Shown here piece after piece: positions 22,471 through 33,960 of a stretch of 64,000 nt of DNA. A program made the translations under genes and the position numbers. Position 1 is the stretch's first letter, and the number at the start of each line of letters is the position of its first letter. Location: the NCBI RefSeq assembly GCF_910594005.1, contig NC_057817.1, forward strand, positions 26,141,001 to 26,205,000, given 5' to 3'. The DNA comes from Cervus elaphus (lineage: Eukaryota > Chordata > Mammalia > Artiodactyla > Cervidae). The notes beneath the pieces were generated by a model, which saw nothing but the letters and a program-made list of their open reading frames with translations, was not told the origin of the DNA and searched no databases.

Positions 22471-25440
22471 ATAAAAGCATCACTACTGCTCTCCCATGTA
22501 ATTCCGGGCTCCTCCCGGGTCATCAGAGAAATCTCCCTGTCTCCCATGATAACGCCAAGGAACTACCTCATGATAGAGGTGGGGAGGGGGGAGACAGTTG
22601 TTGGATCTCTCCTTTTACTTATGTTCTCATGCCTAAGTGGTTAAGGACTCCGTTCTGAAGTCTGTCCTCAGTCCCTTTAACTTCAAGGACAAGTATTTGT
22701 TTTCTTCAAGAAAAACTTTTAAAGGGATATGTGTCTCATTGGCAACAAAGATCAAAGAACTGCTGTCTACAAATGAATACAGAGGGAAAAGACTAAGGGG
22801 TGATGTAATTCATAATTATTTAATATTCTCTTTTTAGCTATACTATTCATAGGCGAAAAAGGCTCCTCTGCATTTCCACTGAGAAGTTAAGAGGGAGTCA
22901 TGATCTAACCTTCACAAAGTTTTTAGGGAACTATTATACCCATCATTTCAACCAGTCTTCACAAACATCCCAAGATATGGGAAAGTAGGTATTATTATGG
23001 TTATGAGGTTCATTTTAAAATACTTATTTGTTTATTGAATACTGAAACCCAGGGAATGATCTTGACTACAGGAGTTAGGTAACTAAAGTCAGGTTTCAAG
23101 AAGAATTAACCATCTGTAGAAATTCTGAAATGTTAGAAAGCAATACTAAGGGATAAGAGTCCATCCAACTTGTCAGAGCTGAAAGAGGACTTTGGGAAAA
23201 GATGGCCAGGGGCCTTCACTTGTTGCCTTCTATCAAAATGGCTCAGGTACTCCGTGCTTCCTCAAACTGCTCAGAGCCTGTGTGTCCCTCAGAACCGACC
23301 AGGTCCTCAGCTGGCTGGCACTTACCAGGTCCTCGGTAAGAAGGGGTAGAGAGAGAGGAGAAATGAAGGTAGGCAGGGCTGAGGGGCATTGTAGGGAGAT
23401 TAGGAGAGGCTGAGAGGAAGCTCAGGAAGGAGACAAGAGGGGGAAGGGTTGGGGGAGCCCAGGAGCTCCCATATACCCAGGAGAAACAGGCTTAGGGGGC
23501 ACAGGAGCAAGAGAACTTGGGGAACTAGGGGCCCCCAGGACACCAGTGGTACAAGATGGGAGCAGGGTCACAGGGAAAAAGAAGGTTATGGGGAAATTTC
23601 TATGCAAGAAGCACAGTTGGTGCCTCCTTTTAGAGGTACCTCCTTGGGGATCATGTAAGTCAGGGACTATGTTAGGTGCTAAGAAGAGGACGGCTAAGAA
23701 GAAGGCTGCTAAGAAGAAGGGAGTGTAAGACAGACAAGTAGGAGACAGATATTTTTTCAGCAAACATCCCACAGCAAATCAGCAAGGATGGAGAAGCCAG
23801 CTTTGGCAACTGCTTTACTGAGGAGTCACTAGACAAGTCAGGCAGGTGGAAGGAATTCGGGGAGCACATAGAAGCTACTATGCCTAAGACATGATCTCAT
23901 GTTGCTGGGCATCTGGGCGCCCACTTCAACTCAAGAACTGATTACAAAAGAGGGAGGACTGGGGCAAACGTCAAGGGACTCTGGGACAGGAAGCAGGGTA
24001 GACTCTTCAATATGCTAGGTGTCTTCTGGAGAGGAACTCAAGCTCACTGGCTTTCAGAGGGAAAGTGGGTAGAATTGTACAGCCAGGATTTTTGCTATAT
24101 CCAGGCCTCACACTTTTGACACTAGAGCCATAGAAGCAACAGCTTCTTCACTAGCCTTATGTACCCACTCCCCATTATCCCCTTCTGCTCCCCTGATTCA
24201 ATGTCCTCTGCTCAACAACAGACAGACTACGCTGAGGTGCCTTGAAGAGCCAGAGAGATACAGTGTATGAGAAACCAGTTCCTATTGCTGCAAGGAAATT
24301 TTCAGGAAGGATCATTGGACTGTGGATACCCAAATTAGTCTCTGGTTTCAGAGGAGAGGTCCATCTGTCTATATATAGATAAGAATAGCGCTGTTCCAAA
24401 GATTCACTGAAACCCCAGACCACACCACTGGTAAGAAGGGACACGGGCTTCTGCTGCATCTTTCCATCCACAGACTTCCTGAATGTACCTAGAGAAATCA
24501 GAGTAGATAATTCAGTTAACCTTGGAACTAGACTCTACCCCTCATAAGACCTCTACTCTCACCCACCTCCCCATCCCAGATTTTGATTCTTTTGAGGATG
24601 AAAAGGTAGCAGTTCTCCCTTACAGCTTCTCCTGACCTGCTGCAGGAATCAGAATAGAAATGAAGATTTCAGCCATCACCATGGAAACCAGCAGTCTCTC
24701 TGGCTCCCCCTCTCACACACTTTCCCATCAACTCTTTCCCTCCCACCTCTAAGTCATATCCAGCTCACAAGATTCCTCTTTGTGACCAATACACTAATTC
24801 ATTTGGAACAAAGAACAGAAAAATAGTTGTTTTGGGCAGGGGGGGAAGACTGACCCTTGGCTTTCTAACCACTCACCTCAGCTGAGATTCTCTCCTAGAC
24901 CATCACACCTCTTCTCTCACCCAGATGTTCCTCTTCACCCCCACCATCCATTTTCGGCACCCCTCTGAGCCCTTTCCCTCTTCTCACACAGTTGCCCCCA
25001 TCCAGAACCCCTTTTCAACTGGTCCCCAGATATAGATCCATTTGTTTCATAAACCCCAGTTCACAACTGCTCACCCTCATACTGCCATCCTCCAAGTCCA
25101 GGCACCTTCACCCCCATTCTTCACACCCCCCCATACACAGCCACTATTTCCACAGTCCCAGAGCCTCTCATCCCCATCCAGTTACCCTCCATTCTTAATG
25201 TTCTCCAATTCTCCAATGAGGGTCCTCATCACTTATTCTTCCCACCCACCGCCCCTCCCCGCCCAGAATCTCAAGCACTCCTAATGAAAAGGGGTCTTGC
25301 AAAATATTAGTCTTTCCCATTATCCATTCCCCTTTCCCCACTCAGTCTTAATTCATTTAAATTGGAGGTTTGAACCGTGAGCCCCTTGAGAGAAGAGGAG
25401 AGAAAGGAACTCTCTGTCGATGCTCCCTTCTCTTAACTTG

Positions 25441-25620
25441 GTCCTGCGTTGGTCCAGTCTCGGTCCCCACTGGGGGCTGTGAGAGTTAATTAGCCTTTTC
25501 CAGATTACTCTGAGATTCCCGAGACAGGCTCCAAAGACTATTCTGAGCTGGGAGGAATTTTATCGGCATCTTTTATGGTTTTGTTTGTTCTTCAATTTCT
25601 CCAGCTTGGACTCCTTAGCT
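25441..25620. other. candidate conserved non-coding element
   Basis: Contains 'gagagttaattagccttttc' (25481-25500), 'tctgagattcccgagacagg' and 'tatcggcatcttttatgg'. It is high-complexity, CpG-retaining and repeat-free, next to a long pyrimidine-rich tract. Confidence 0.28.
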
Positions 25621-25989
25621 GAGGCTCTTCAGTCATAAAACAACCTCAAAAGAACAACTGAAACCAAACGATGTAGATCCACCTTGATGCCTGCCCCTCA
25701 TCCCACCCTGTGATGGGGAAGGGGTGCCTGGATCCCCAGGCTGCCCCTCTCCTGCCCACCCACCCCAAACATCATCTCCAAACATGGTATCCCACAGCAC
25801 ACACCCCCCCATCTGGGAAAATGGAAGCCGAAGATGACTCAGGGGGTCAGGGAGGATCAAGGCTTGTTTAGAGCTTTGAGATCTCTAGATGAAAAGTAAG
25901 AAGGGTGGGGAGTTGTGAAAAAGTCAGCGTCTGGGGCTCAAGAGCAAATCACTGTCCACCCCACCCACCCACTTCCCAGACTGAGGTTC

Positions 25990-26110
25990 TTAGTCTTTCA
26001 TAAATCGGTGCAAAACAGGTTTGCATCGAAGCGTGAGCACTTTAAGCTAGCCTGAACAGAACTGCCGGGTATTTGCTTCTTTAGGGAGTTGAAAATTGAG
26101 GAGACAGACA
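25990..26110. promoter_or_regulatory. candidate element with inverted TGCAAA/TTTGCA repeat
   Basis: CGGTGCAAA (26006-26014) and TTTGCATCG (26020-26028) are 9-bp inverted arms matching at 8 positions around a 5-bp spacer ACAGG. The surroundings (cgaagcgtgagcactttaag, actgccgggtatttgc) are repeat-free and CpG-retaining. The arms resemble POU (ATGCAAA) or C/EBP-ATF half-sites. Function unknown. Confidence 0.35.
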
Positions 26111-26419
26111 CATCTTTTTAGGAGAGGCTCCATCTGTTTCAGCAAGATGAGCTAAAAAATTTCCATGAAAGCCAGTCTGTTACTGTACTGGTCAAGATCC
26201 AGACCTCAGTAGAGAAGAGACTCAAGAGGGCTGAACATAGGGTCTTTTCTGTTTCCAGAGTTACTTAACCTCACCTCTCAAGAATTAGACAAGAAAAAGC
26301 TGGTAACAACACCAGAAGACATTAAAAGGTGGACCGATCATGTACTCTCTCTTTCCCAAAGAAACCTCCAACTTTCTAGCTTTCCCTCTGGATACCTTTT
26401 TTCCTCGAGTATCCCACCC

Positions 26420-27010
26420 ATTTTCACAGCTTCGATTATTATTTCTATGTAGGTGAGCTCTCTGTCTATCCTTCCAGACCTGACCACGTTCTCCCTAGTC
26501 CTTTACTTCCTGCGTATGATAAATTTACCTAGTGGGGGTTCTACAGCAACTTAATCTAAAATGTAATTCATATTATCCTCCAAACCAGCTCTTCTAACTT
26601 CCACTCTTCCTTTAAACAGGTACCAGTATTCTAACAATCACCAAAGCTAAGAACCTCCAGCTTCATCTTTGACTCCCATTTCTTGTACCCTCGTCTCCAT
26701 CGTACCTACACTCCCCACCCCATCCCCATCAAAGTCCATCAGTGACCAGGTTCTGCTTTTCACAGGGTTGATACCTCCATCCTTTCATGTCTATTCCCAT
26801 GCCATTGTTAGTCTTTTAGCATCTCTCATCTAAACTTCTACACTAGTATCTAACTAGCATCCCTGCCTCTGTCTTTTTTCCAAGTTATCTTCCCATTGCC
26901 TCAAGAATAATCTCATTTAAACAGTTTTTTTATGTCATTTCATCCTCTGCATTAGAACCTACAGTTCTGTTCATATCTCTTTCAAGGTCCTCATATGAAC
27001 TCTCAGTGCC
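26420..27010 (+). mobile_element. L2 LINE body and 3' region, sense
   Basis: Decayed but ordered L2 phrases: 'ctatgtaggtgagctctctg', 'catctttgactcccatttct', 'tctaactagcatccctgcct' and 'tcatttaaacag'. No intact reading frame remains. Confidence 0.6.
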
Positions 27011-27024
27011 GAATAAATGGGTAA

Positions 27025-27130
27025 CTCTTTCATTTATTCAACAAATATGCTTTAACATTTACCTTCCACATCTTTGGCATGTTGAGAGAGCAAATGTGAA
27101 TATATATCATTCTTGACCTTAAGAAGCTCA
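27025..27130 (-). mobile_element. L2 3' end, antisense
   Basis: 'tttcatttattcaacaaata' at about 27030, followed by 'ttcttgaccttaagaagctc', is the antisense L2 terminus. It lies between two sense L2 pieces, so at least two L2 copies are present. Confidence 0.6.
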
Positions 27131-27725
27131 GAGAAAGCTCTATTGAGTATCCCTAAAATATGTCTTTTACTTCTTTCCAAGCCATTGTGCATTCCAACCA
27201 TGTAGAATGTTTTCTTGTCCAGTCTTAAATTTTTCCTTAAAATCCTACCTCTTCCATGAAGCTTTCCCTAGCCTTCCTGGCACAATTCCCCCTTCATTCT
27301 CAGAATTCCAATAGCTTCAGCTGTCTGTATCACTGGGCATGTCTTACTGCCTTGGTGTATAGTTTCCCAATACTACACTCAAATATACTAATACTTCCCC
27401 AAATGAGGCATCCCAGGTGGTGCTAGTGGTAAAGAATCTGCCTGCCGATGTAGGAGATGCAAAAGACATGGGTTCCATCCCTGGGTCAGGAAGATGCCCT
27501 GGAGTAGGAAGTTGCAACCCACTCTAGTATTCTTGCCTGGAAAATTCCATGGACAAAGGAGCCTGATGGCTACAGTCCACAGGGTGGCAAAGAGTCGGAC
27601 ACAACGGAGTAACTGAGCACTTTCCCTAAATGACTCCAACCATCTGGAAGGTAGGGACTCTGGCTTTCTTTTTATCACCCCCAAAATATTTAGCACAGTG
27701 CCTTACGCACACAGTTGTGCCTGTA
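27131..27725 (+). mobile_element. L2 3' end interrupted by Bov-tA
   Basis: The left part has 'cctcttccatgaagctttcc' and 'gtatcactgggcatgtctta'. The right part resumes after the SINE with 'ctggaaggtagggactctgg' and 'tttagcacagtgccttacgc'. Collinear halves show one older L2. Confidence 0.78.
27407..27618 (+). mobile_element. Bov-tA SINE inside L2
   Basis: Sense copy. The TSD CTTCCCCAAATGA (27394-27406) against CTTTCCCTAAATGA (about 27620-27633) shows slight divergence, which fits a moderately old insertion. Confidence 0.93.
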
Positions 27726-27729
27726 ATAC

Positions 27730-27910
27730 GATTGGAGATACCACACTGGCCATCAGAAGAAGTGAGTTTACCTTCCAGCTCTACCAGTTATTAGCTGAGA
27801 CCTTACATTCTGAGCACAGTGTAGAGGGTTTTATAAGGATTTAACTTCATGAGAAACACATGGAAAGAGTACACCCGTGCCTAGCACCTAATAAATGCTC
27901 AATAAATATT
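27730..27910 (+). mobile_element. MIR SINE fragment
   Basis: 'ccagctctaccagttattag' and the terminal 'cctagcacctaataaatgctcaataaa' (27877-27903) are the body and 3' end of a sense MIR, with the central core partly lost. Confidence 0.7.
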
Positions 27911-28469
27911 CATTTCCTTCATCCCAGTTTGGTTCTGATAAGAAGGAAGGTTGGATAAAATAACCTTCTTTGTGGGCCTTCCAGCTTCAGCATTTCCAGG
28001 TCACAGGAATGCAACCAGGGGAGAAGAACTAACCTACTCAATCACTGCTGGCTCTCTCGCTGTCTTTATTCTTAAAATCCTCAGCTTTTTGTTATCACAT
28101 TTGTCATATTGCAACCTCTCGTCTCTAGGGGGTTTCCCACTCAACTTTCACTCAGGATTGCCCAAACTAGGAAATTTATTTGAGAACTTCAAGTCTAGAG
28201 AATTTATTTTCTCCATCGTCCCATTTCCTAGACCCAGCATCATCTCATAACCTTTTCTGAATATGCTTAAGCCTTTGAGGATATTACATCTCAGGGCCTC
28301 AACATCCCTTCAAGGAGCCCATTCTCATCAACATCAACCTCCACCTTTCCCAGCATCTCCCAGATACTGTAAAAAGCTTGGGACAGTGGCCTGAGCAATG
28401 AAGTGGCCAGGAAGGCTCAGGAAAGCCTAGCACCTCCCTGTTCAGCTGAAATAGTCAAGTCATCCATCC
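27911..28469. other. unassigned, no gene seen
   Basis: The 99-codon frame at 27951-28250 lacks any recognisable domain. 28300-28370 is faintly L2-like. Nothing else identified. Confidence 0.35.
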
Positions 28470-28484
28470 TGGAAGGAGAAGTGA

Positions 28485-28698
28485 GTAAGTGAGTGATAGT
28501 TGCTCAGTCGTGTCTGACTCTTCACGACGCTATGGACTGTGGCCCGCCAGGCTCCTCTGTCTATGGAATTCTCCAGACAAGAATACTGGAGTGGATAGCC
28601 ATTCTCTTCTGCAGAGGACCTTCCCAACCCAGGGATCGAACACCGCATCTCCTGCATTGCAGGCAGATTCTTTACCCTCTGAGCCACCAGGGAAGCCC
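28485..28698 (-). mobile_element. Bov-tA SINE
   Basis: Antisense, nearly complete. Flanks 'ctggaaggagaagtga' (28469-28484) and 'ctggaaggaggggaagtga' (28699-28717) form the TSD, the right copy carrying a small GG/AG insertion. Confidence 0.93.
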
Positions 28699-28716
28699 CT
28701 GGAAGGAGGGGAAGTG

Positions 28717-29284
28717 ATTAAGTTTCTTTCAATTTTTCTTTATTTTCATGTTAGGGTCTAAAAATAGACAAGGAAACACAAAACGGTAAAACCCAGGTGT
28801 CCTGACCCAGTGGCGTCATCCTCTCTCGTCACTGTCACCACTAGCAGCAGCAGCAGGTCTCCACCAGGACCGTGAGAGCTCCTCTAATGGGGAGAAGGGG
28901 GAAAGGTAGGGATGAGTCAGCGGGAGCTGAAACAGAGTGTTTTGTTCAGGGAAAGAAGTCTGATGCAAGCTCTGGGGAAACAATGTGCTCCCTGTATCTT
29001 CAGCCCCTCCCCTCCCCCTCCCTCCTCTCCCCACACCTCAGCCAGGTCACTGACCAGGTCTCTGGTCACAGCAGAAGATTCCTAAGCCTCTGGCTTCCAT
29101 CTAGCCCTTCCCAACTCAACAACCTTTACCTTCACCATTATCCTGACTTTTCTTCTTCTCAGGGGCCAGTAGTAGCTCACATTCTTAATTTCAGATGATC
29201 ATTCCTCAGTTTAAGCTTTAGAGTTTAAGTTTCATGCTGCGATTCCACAGTGCTCACTCATTGCTTTGAGCAAAGGAAAACAGT
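28717..29284. other. unassigned, moderately GC-rich
   Basis: 28800-29050 has scattered CpGs, an AP-1 site TGAGTCA (28913-28919), a CAG trinucleotide run and a C-rich tract at 29000-29035. It could be regulatory, but there is no decisive signal. Confidence 0.3.
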
Positions 29285-29525
29285 TTCTGTTCTTTCTGCC
29301 TCCAAATCCTTAAACCAATTTCTGTCTGGCATGTCCTTTTCTTTTTTTACCTAGGTCTTTCCCTTCCTTTCTTCTAAGCCCTGCTCAATATTCTCCTCCT
29401 CTGAGAAACCTTCCCCAGATAAGCCAGATTTTCAAATCCAAGCCCCCTTTTACACTATGTACTCTTAGTCTCTGGTAGCCAGTTTACCGTTTCATGTGCA
29501 CGTATCTGTCAGACTCTAACTTGTG
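29285..29525 (+). mobile_element. L2 3' region fragment
   Basis: Degenerate L2 phrases 'cctcctctgagaaaccttcc' and 'gtactcttagtctctggtag' in the expected order. Old and diverged. Confidence 0.5.
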
Positions 29526-30210
29526 TAGCCGATGTTCCTACTCCCCTTCAATAATTTTTTGAGAGTTTTATGTTCAGCATCAAGCATAAAAAGAGTCCAA
29601 GTTACAGCAGTTTAAAAAATGGAGTGAGCAACCTGGGGAAGGAGGACATAGGGCAGTGATGGGGTGGAAGATCACGAAGTTGGGAGTGCTTGATGTAGAA
29701 CTGATGTAAGAGGCAGCAAGTCATGAAAGTATGATCATTAAGCTTTTCTTCACTATCTATCTGCACAGATTTCTGGGCCTGGTTATACAGAAAGAAAAGG
29801 CACAGGTGGGCTTCCAACACATTAAAGTCTCATAATGTAGTCATAATTGTATAATAAATAAAGGGCAAATGAACCCCAAAAATTAAAAAAAAATCAGAAG
29901 ACTAAAGACTGAAATATTAAATTAGAATATCCCACAGAAGTCAGAAACAATTCTGAGAAAAGAGAACAAGATACATGCAAAATGAGAGGAGGGGACATGG
30001 TTTGAAAAACAGAGTGGGGGAGAGATACAGGATGAGGCTAGGGTAGCAGGTTCCAAGCCCATTCAGAGTGAGACCAGAAAAGTCACCAGCTCTCCTTTAA
30101 TTCAGAAGACATCTGAAATAATGAAATTCCATTGAAATAAAGGAATTTTTTTAATGATTTGAGGGGTAGAAAAGAGAAAGGGAAAGCAAACAGGCAAAAA
30201 GGGAAATTGG
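29526..30210. other. unassigned AT-rich stretch
   Basis: Plus-strand A-rich, with small A-runs near 29885. No repeat or gene recognised. Confidence 0.35.
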
Positions 30211-30425
30211 ACCCGTGCGTGCTCAGTTGTGTCCAACTGTTTGCAACCCCATGGACCCTAGCTCGCCAAGCTCCTCTGTCCATGGGATTTTCCCAGCAAG
30301 AACACTAAAGTGGGTTGCCATGCCCTTCTGAAGGGTATTTTCCCAATCCATGGACTGAATCCACGTCTCCTGTGTCTCCTGCATTGGCAGGCAGATTCTT
30401 TACTGCTAAGCCACCGGCAAAGCCC
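30211..30425 (-). mobile_element. Bov-tA SINE
   Basis: Antisense copy with the characteristic duplicated 'tctcctgtgtctcctgcatt' in the head region (30366-30385), a subtype also seen at 36419 and 39025. Diverged at many CpG-derived positions. Confidence 0.92.
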
Positions 30426-31079
30426 CAAAGAAAGAATGAGATTAGATGAGCCCAAGACAGGTAGAGAACAGTCCTCTTCGATCTTGGTCCTCCACCAGTT
30501 CGTCCAGTAATCCCAGTCCAGCATGGCTCCCTGGGGCAGAGAACTGCTCCCAAAGGACTGGCTGCTTTGAATGAGTTCCATCTCCTCTCCCCTACCCAGG
30601 AAACGCTTCTACTCCCCGCTGAAGTGCAGGACTTCATATCCTGAAATAAATCTCATCAATAGACCTTACAATTGTGACATTTTACAGTTTTCAAAGCATT
30701 CTCATATATCTGTTCTCGTTTGAGACCTCCCACTTCCTACTGAATTTCTATCCCACTCTGTGAATACTTAAACCCTTTTTAAGGGTCTAAATGTATCACA
30801 GTTGGACATGATGCTCCTAGTACCTATTTCACACTGCCTGGAACAGAGCTCTGGCTCAGTAAACACCAAGAAATAAAGGATTGATTAACTGATCATATGT
30901 TCTAATTTCAACAAAATGGGACGATGTTTGATCCGAAAGGACTCAATAGTGTGGATAGGAAAATAGTAAAAACAAAAGCCATACATAGTCACAGAACTGT
31001 TCCACAAATTCTCTGGTTAACGTGGACCTCTAAAATGTCTTTTCTTCCAGTTTTAGCTTCTAAGAGAGAAAGGAAAATA
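30426..31079. other. unassigned, no gene supported
   Basis: A minus-strand frame of about 107-110 codons at 30258-30637 runs partly through the neighbouring SINE, so it is not a gene. 30780-30880 ends with an L2-like 'gcctggaacagagctctgg'. Confidence 0.35.
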
Positions 31080-31150
31080 GTACTTGTTATATCCCTACTA
31101 TGTGGCTGTAGTAGGTACTTATACATACATTATCTAATCAACCAAGCCAT
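31080..31150 (-). mobile_element. MIR/L2-like fragment
   Basis: 'tatccctactatgtggctgt' and 'catacattatctaatc' are a degraded antisense MIR 3' end. Short and uncertain. Confidence 0.4.
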
Positions 31151-32940
31151 ATGCCAACCCAGCCCTTCCAGAAAGATTGCTTAGGCATTCTCTTTAATAT
31201 TCTGCAGAGAGGTTGACTTCACAATTCACACATAGGGCCTTTCTACTTCTACTCTTAAGATTTTTCTTTTGACTAAGGGCATTACTTTGCGGTGCAATTT
31301 AAACTCATTTTCATTCAAAGCTTCCCTTTTACAATCCTTACCTTATCCCTCTCTCTCCCTTACTCAGCACCCCTACAAACACCCCACATATATTTTGTTT
31401 TCTCCTCTGGGTCTCTTCCTCCTTTTTCCACCCCAAAGGCAAACAACATTCCCTAAACAGCAAAAGGTGGAAGAAAAAAGAAGGAAGCAGAGGACACTGG
31501 GCGATGATGGAAGCCTTGAGCCGAGAGAGACTAACAAGGGCGAGAGGAGAGAGCCACCCGCCCTCCGTCAAGGTGGCTTTGCCTGCAGTTTTTATTATGC
31601 ATCGATTTTCTTATCCATCTTCTTTAGAGCCTCTTAGATCTTCAGGCTGCGGCTGTTTCTCCAAATTGTCATTCACTCCAAGCTCTCTAGCTCCTTGCAG
31701 CAGCTAAGGGAGGGTGGCGGGGATTGAGGTTGGGGTGGGAGGTGGTGGTGGGGGAGGTGGGGAGGTGGAGGGAGAAGGCAGCCAAGAGAGGTGAATGAGG
31801 GTTGCTAAGTAACCGTTGCCAAGGAGCCAGGACCAAGGAGCATCCCAAGCTGCCTGCTTATTCCAACCTACCCCCCTTCCACATCCTCCCCTCACTTAAG
31901 TTCTCTCAGGTCTATAAAGCAGCTTGGTTATGTCACCTTCACCAGCTGCAGAGCCATTTCCTCAGCTCCTCAGTTGAAGGGCTGCAGATTCCAGGGACTG
32001 AGAATCTCGCATTCCTAGACCTGGGCTGATTGTCACGGACACTCGTCTATCCTTCAGATGGCACAGTTAAAAACAAGTTACTAATGTGTTTTAATTTGAT
32101 TAACAAAAAGAATGATCCTGTCTGCAAAGTCAGGTTATGTGTACTGGTCTGAATTCAGAGCGTAGACATGGGGGCCAGGCAGAGAGTCAGAATAAGTCCA
32201 TTACCCTAAGAGGATTTCAACCCCCTCAGGGAAGCTCCATTATTTGATCTGAAATTTTGTGAATCCCATGTGCTTACATCAGGATCAACTCCATACTAAA
32301 ATGACATTTTGATTATTTAAATTTTGGATTCTCTACTAATTAGGATTATCCATGACTGCCCCCTCAATTGATGCAGAGAATCCAGGAAGTACTACATAAT
32401 ACTTTTTAGCAAATTTACCTTATCAATTTTCCATTTGACTCAAATAAATATTAGAAGTTCACATCCCTTCAGGGGTAATAGGAGGAGTATATAGAAAAGA
32501 AAAAAAACAAACGAAGGAGGTGGAGCTGGGAGAGTGTCATTGAGGAAAGCCAGTTGAGAATTCAAACTCTGCCAATAGGTGATCCAGAAAGCAGATAAAC
32601 ATTCTGCCAGTCACCCCAGGTAACACCGGAGCCACCATCTCTCCAAAGCTAGTTTAGAGGAGGTAAGGTACCACCCTGAGCTCCCCAGCCTCATTCCTAA
32701 ACTGATTAAGTGCATTCTTCTCACTAGATCCACAGTTCGTACTATATGCCAGATATTGTTCTCAGAACAGCCAAAAGGTTCTGGTCCAAAGGGTCTCTCA
32801 ACCATCCTCCTGTCACTACTGAGAAAAATATATTTCAGTCCCCTTCAAAATCTACCAGAGTTTTCCACTGTTGAGACTCAGTACATCTTAAATTTTCCTG
32901 GTGCTGCTTCAGACCAAACAGCAGCACTAAGGATAAGAAG
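31151..32940. other. repeat-poor stretch with candidate promoter
   Basis: No interspersed repeat is recognised. 31480-31700 carries clustered CpGs and 'tttattatgcatcgattttc' (31591-31610). 31700-31960 is listed as a candidate control region. The 122-codon frame 31269-31637 has no domain and no proper exon ends. Confidence 0.4.
31700..31960 (+). promoter_or_regulatory. candidate promoter/enhancer: G-tract, RFX X-box, TATA-like box
   Basis: In order: a G-rich tract at 31731-31772 with five runs of three or more G (quadruplex-capable); GTTGCTAAGTAAC at 31801-31813, a good fit to the RFX X-box GTNRCY-n-RGYAAC; a second half-site GTTGCC at 31815-31820; and CTATAAAG at 31912-31919. X-boxes are known in promoters of ciliary and MHC class II genes. 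No transcript start or exon is visible, so promoter identity is inference. Confidence 0.35.
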
Positions 32941-32948
32941 CCTTTTTA

Positions 32949-33057
32949 GTGGACTTCCCCAGTGTCCAGTGGTTGAGACTCCACCTTCCAATGCAGAGGG
33001 CATGGTTTCAAATGAACTAGGATTCCACATGCTACACAGAAAAAAAAAAAAAAAAAA
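32949..33057 (+). mobile_element. CHR-type SINE, short form
   Basis: Sense head 'gacttccccagtgtccagtg' followed by a degraded body and a long A-run ending at about 33058. 'agccttttta' / 'agccatttta' around the ends may be the TSD. Confidence 0.8.
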
Positions 33058-33104
33058 AAGCCATTTTATCTAAAGATCTCCAAAAGGTAGCCATCCAATA
33101 TAGC

Positions 33105-33314
33105 ACAGTGGTGGGTAAAAGCAAAGCTTTAGAGTCAGACATACATAACTCCTTGAGCAAGGAACACCACCTCTCTAAGCTTCAGTTTCTCATCTGTGAA
33201 ATGAGAATCATATCACCTATTCCACTGAATCCTTATAGGATTGAAGTAGGTACAGCGCCAACATGGTGCTCAACAAATAGTGGCTGTTGTTATCATTATC
33301 GTTATCCCTGGTCT
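33105..33314 (+). mobile_element. MIR SINE
   Basis: Sense MIR, almost complete: 'aaagctttagagtcagacat', 'cttcagtttctcatctgtga' and 'ggtgctcaacaaatagtgg' mark head, core and 3' end. Confidence 0.85.
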
Positions 33315-33326
33315 ACTCAGGATTAG

Positions 33327-33447
33327 TGCATGCACGTTCAGTCGTGTTCAACTCTCTGTGACCCTATGGACTGCGGCCCACCAGGCTCCTCTGTCCTTGA
33401 GAGTCTCTAGGCAAGAATACTGGAGTGGGTTACCATTTCCTCCTCCA
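33327..33447 (-). mobile_element. BOV-A monomer with 12-bp TSD
   Basis: Antisense BOV-A unit lacking the tRNA-like head (begins at 'gcatgcacgttcagtcgtg', ends 'taccatttcctcctcc'). The perfect TSD ACTCAGGATTAG is at 33315-33326 and 33448-33459. Confidence 0.94.
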
Positions 33448-33828
33448 ACTCAGGATTAGGCAAATGGATAAATCAAAATCAGGAAATGCTCACCCAAAAA
33501 CCCCATGTTTCATGGCCACCCATCTTCCAGACCTGAGCTAATTATCTGTGAAGTGAAGCCAGAAGGCTGAGGCTACCATTCTAGTGAACAATATGGACTA
33601 AAGAAGGAGACTTTCACTGAACTAGGATAGAGTAGAAGTCCAGACCATAACCTTGGTCCAAGCTGCCTGCTGATAAGCCCACGGAAAATTAGAAGTCCAC
33701 AAACCAAAGTCTGAATTAAGAAATGGAGAAGGAAAAAGGGGTTGAAGAATATCGTTCTATGGGGCCAAGGAGTTTCCTTTGTCCTGACACCTTAAACTAA
33801 CCACATTTTATTTAGATTTCTGTCGCCT

Positions 33829-33960
33829 GGGATTTCCCTAGTGGTCTAGTGCTTAAGACTTTCATTGCCGAGAGCCTGGGTTCAATCCCTGATCTGGGAA
33901 CTAAGATCCCACAAGCCCCACGGTGAGACCAAAAAGTTTTTTAAATAATAATAATAAATA
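33829..33960 (+). mobile_element. CHR-type SINE, short form
   Basis: Sense copy: 'ggatttccctagtggtctag' head, 'gggttcaatccctgatctgg' B-box region, then an AAT-rich tail. Subfamily not resolved. Confidence 0.88.

Larger units (their letters stand above)
21301..26419. other. 5-kb repeat-poor region, no gene supported
   Basis: The largest stretch without young SINEs. Contents noted: a weak MIR-like segment at 22905-23110; degenerate 'gctaagaag' repeats at 23677-23722 that translate as lysine/alanine-rich peptide and are low-complexity; a strongly C+T-rich, G-poor plus strand at about 24500-25330; and candidate conserved elements at 22360, 25441 and 25990. No exon with recognisable domain or paired splice sites was found. 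Confidence 0.4.

Noticed and set aside
23546..23728. Frame ending in a lysine/alanine-rich tail resembling histone H1-like sequence
   Set aside because: The tail is a degenerate 'gctaagaag' repeat of under 50 bp; there is no globular domain upstream.
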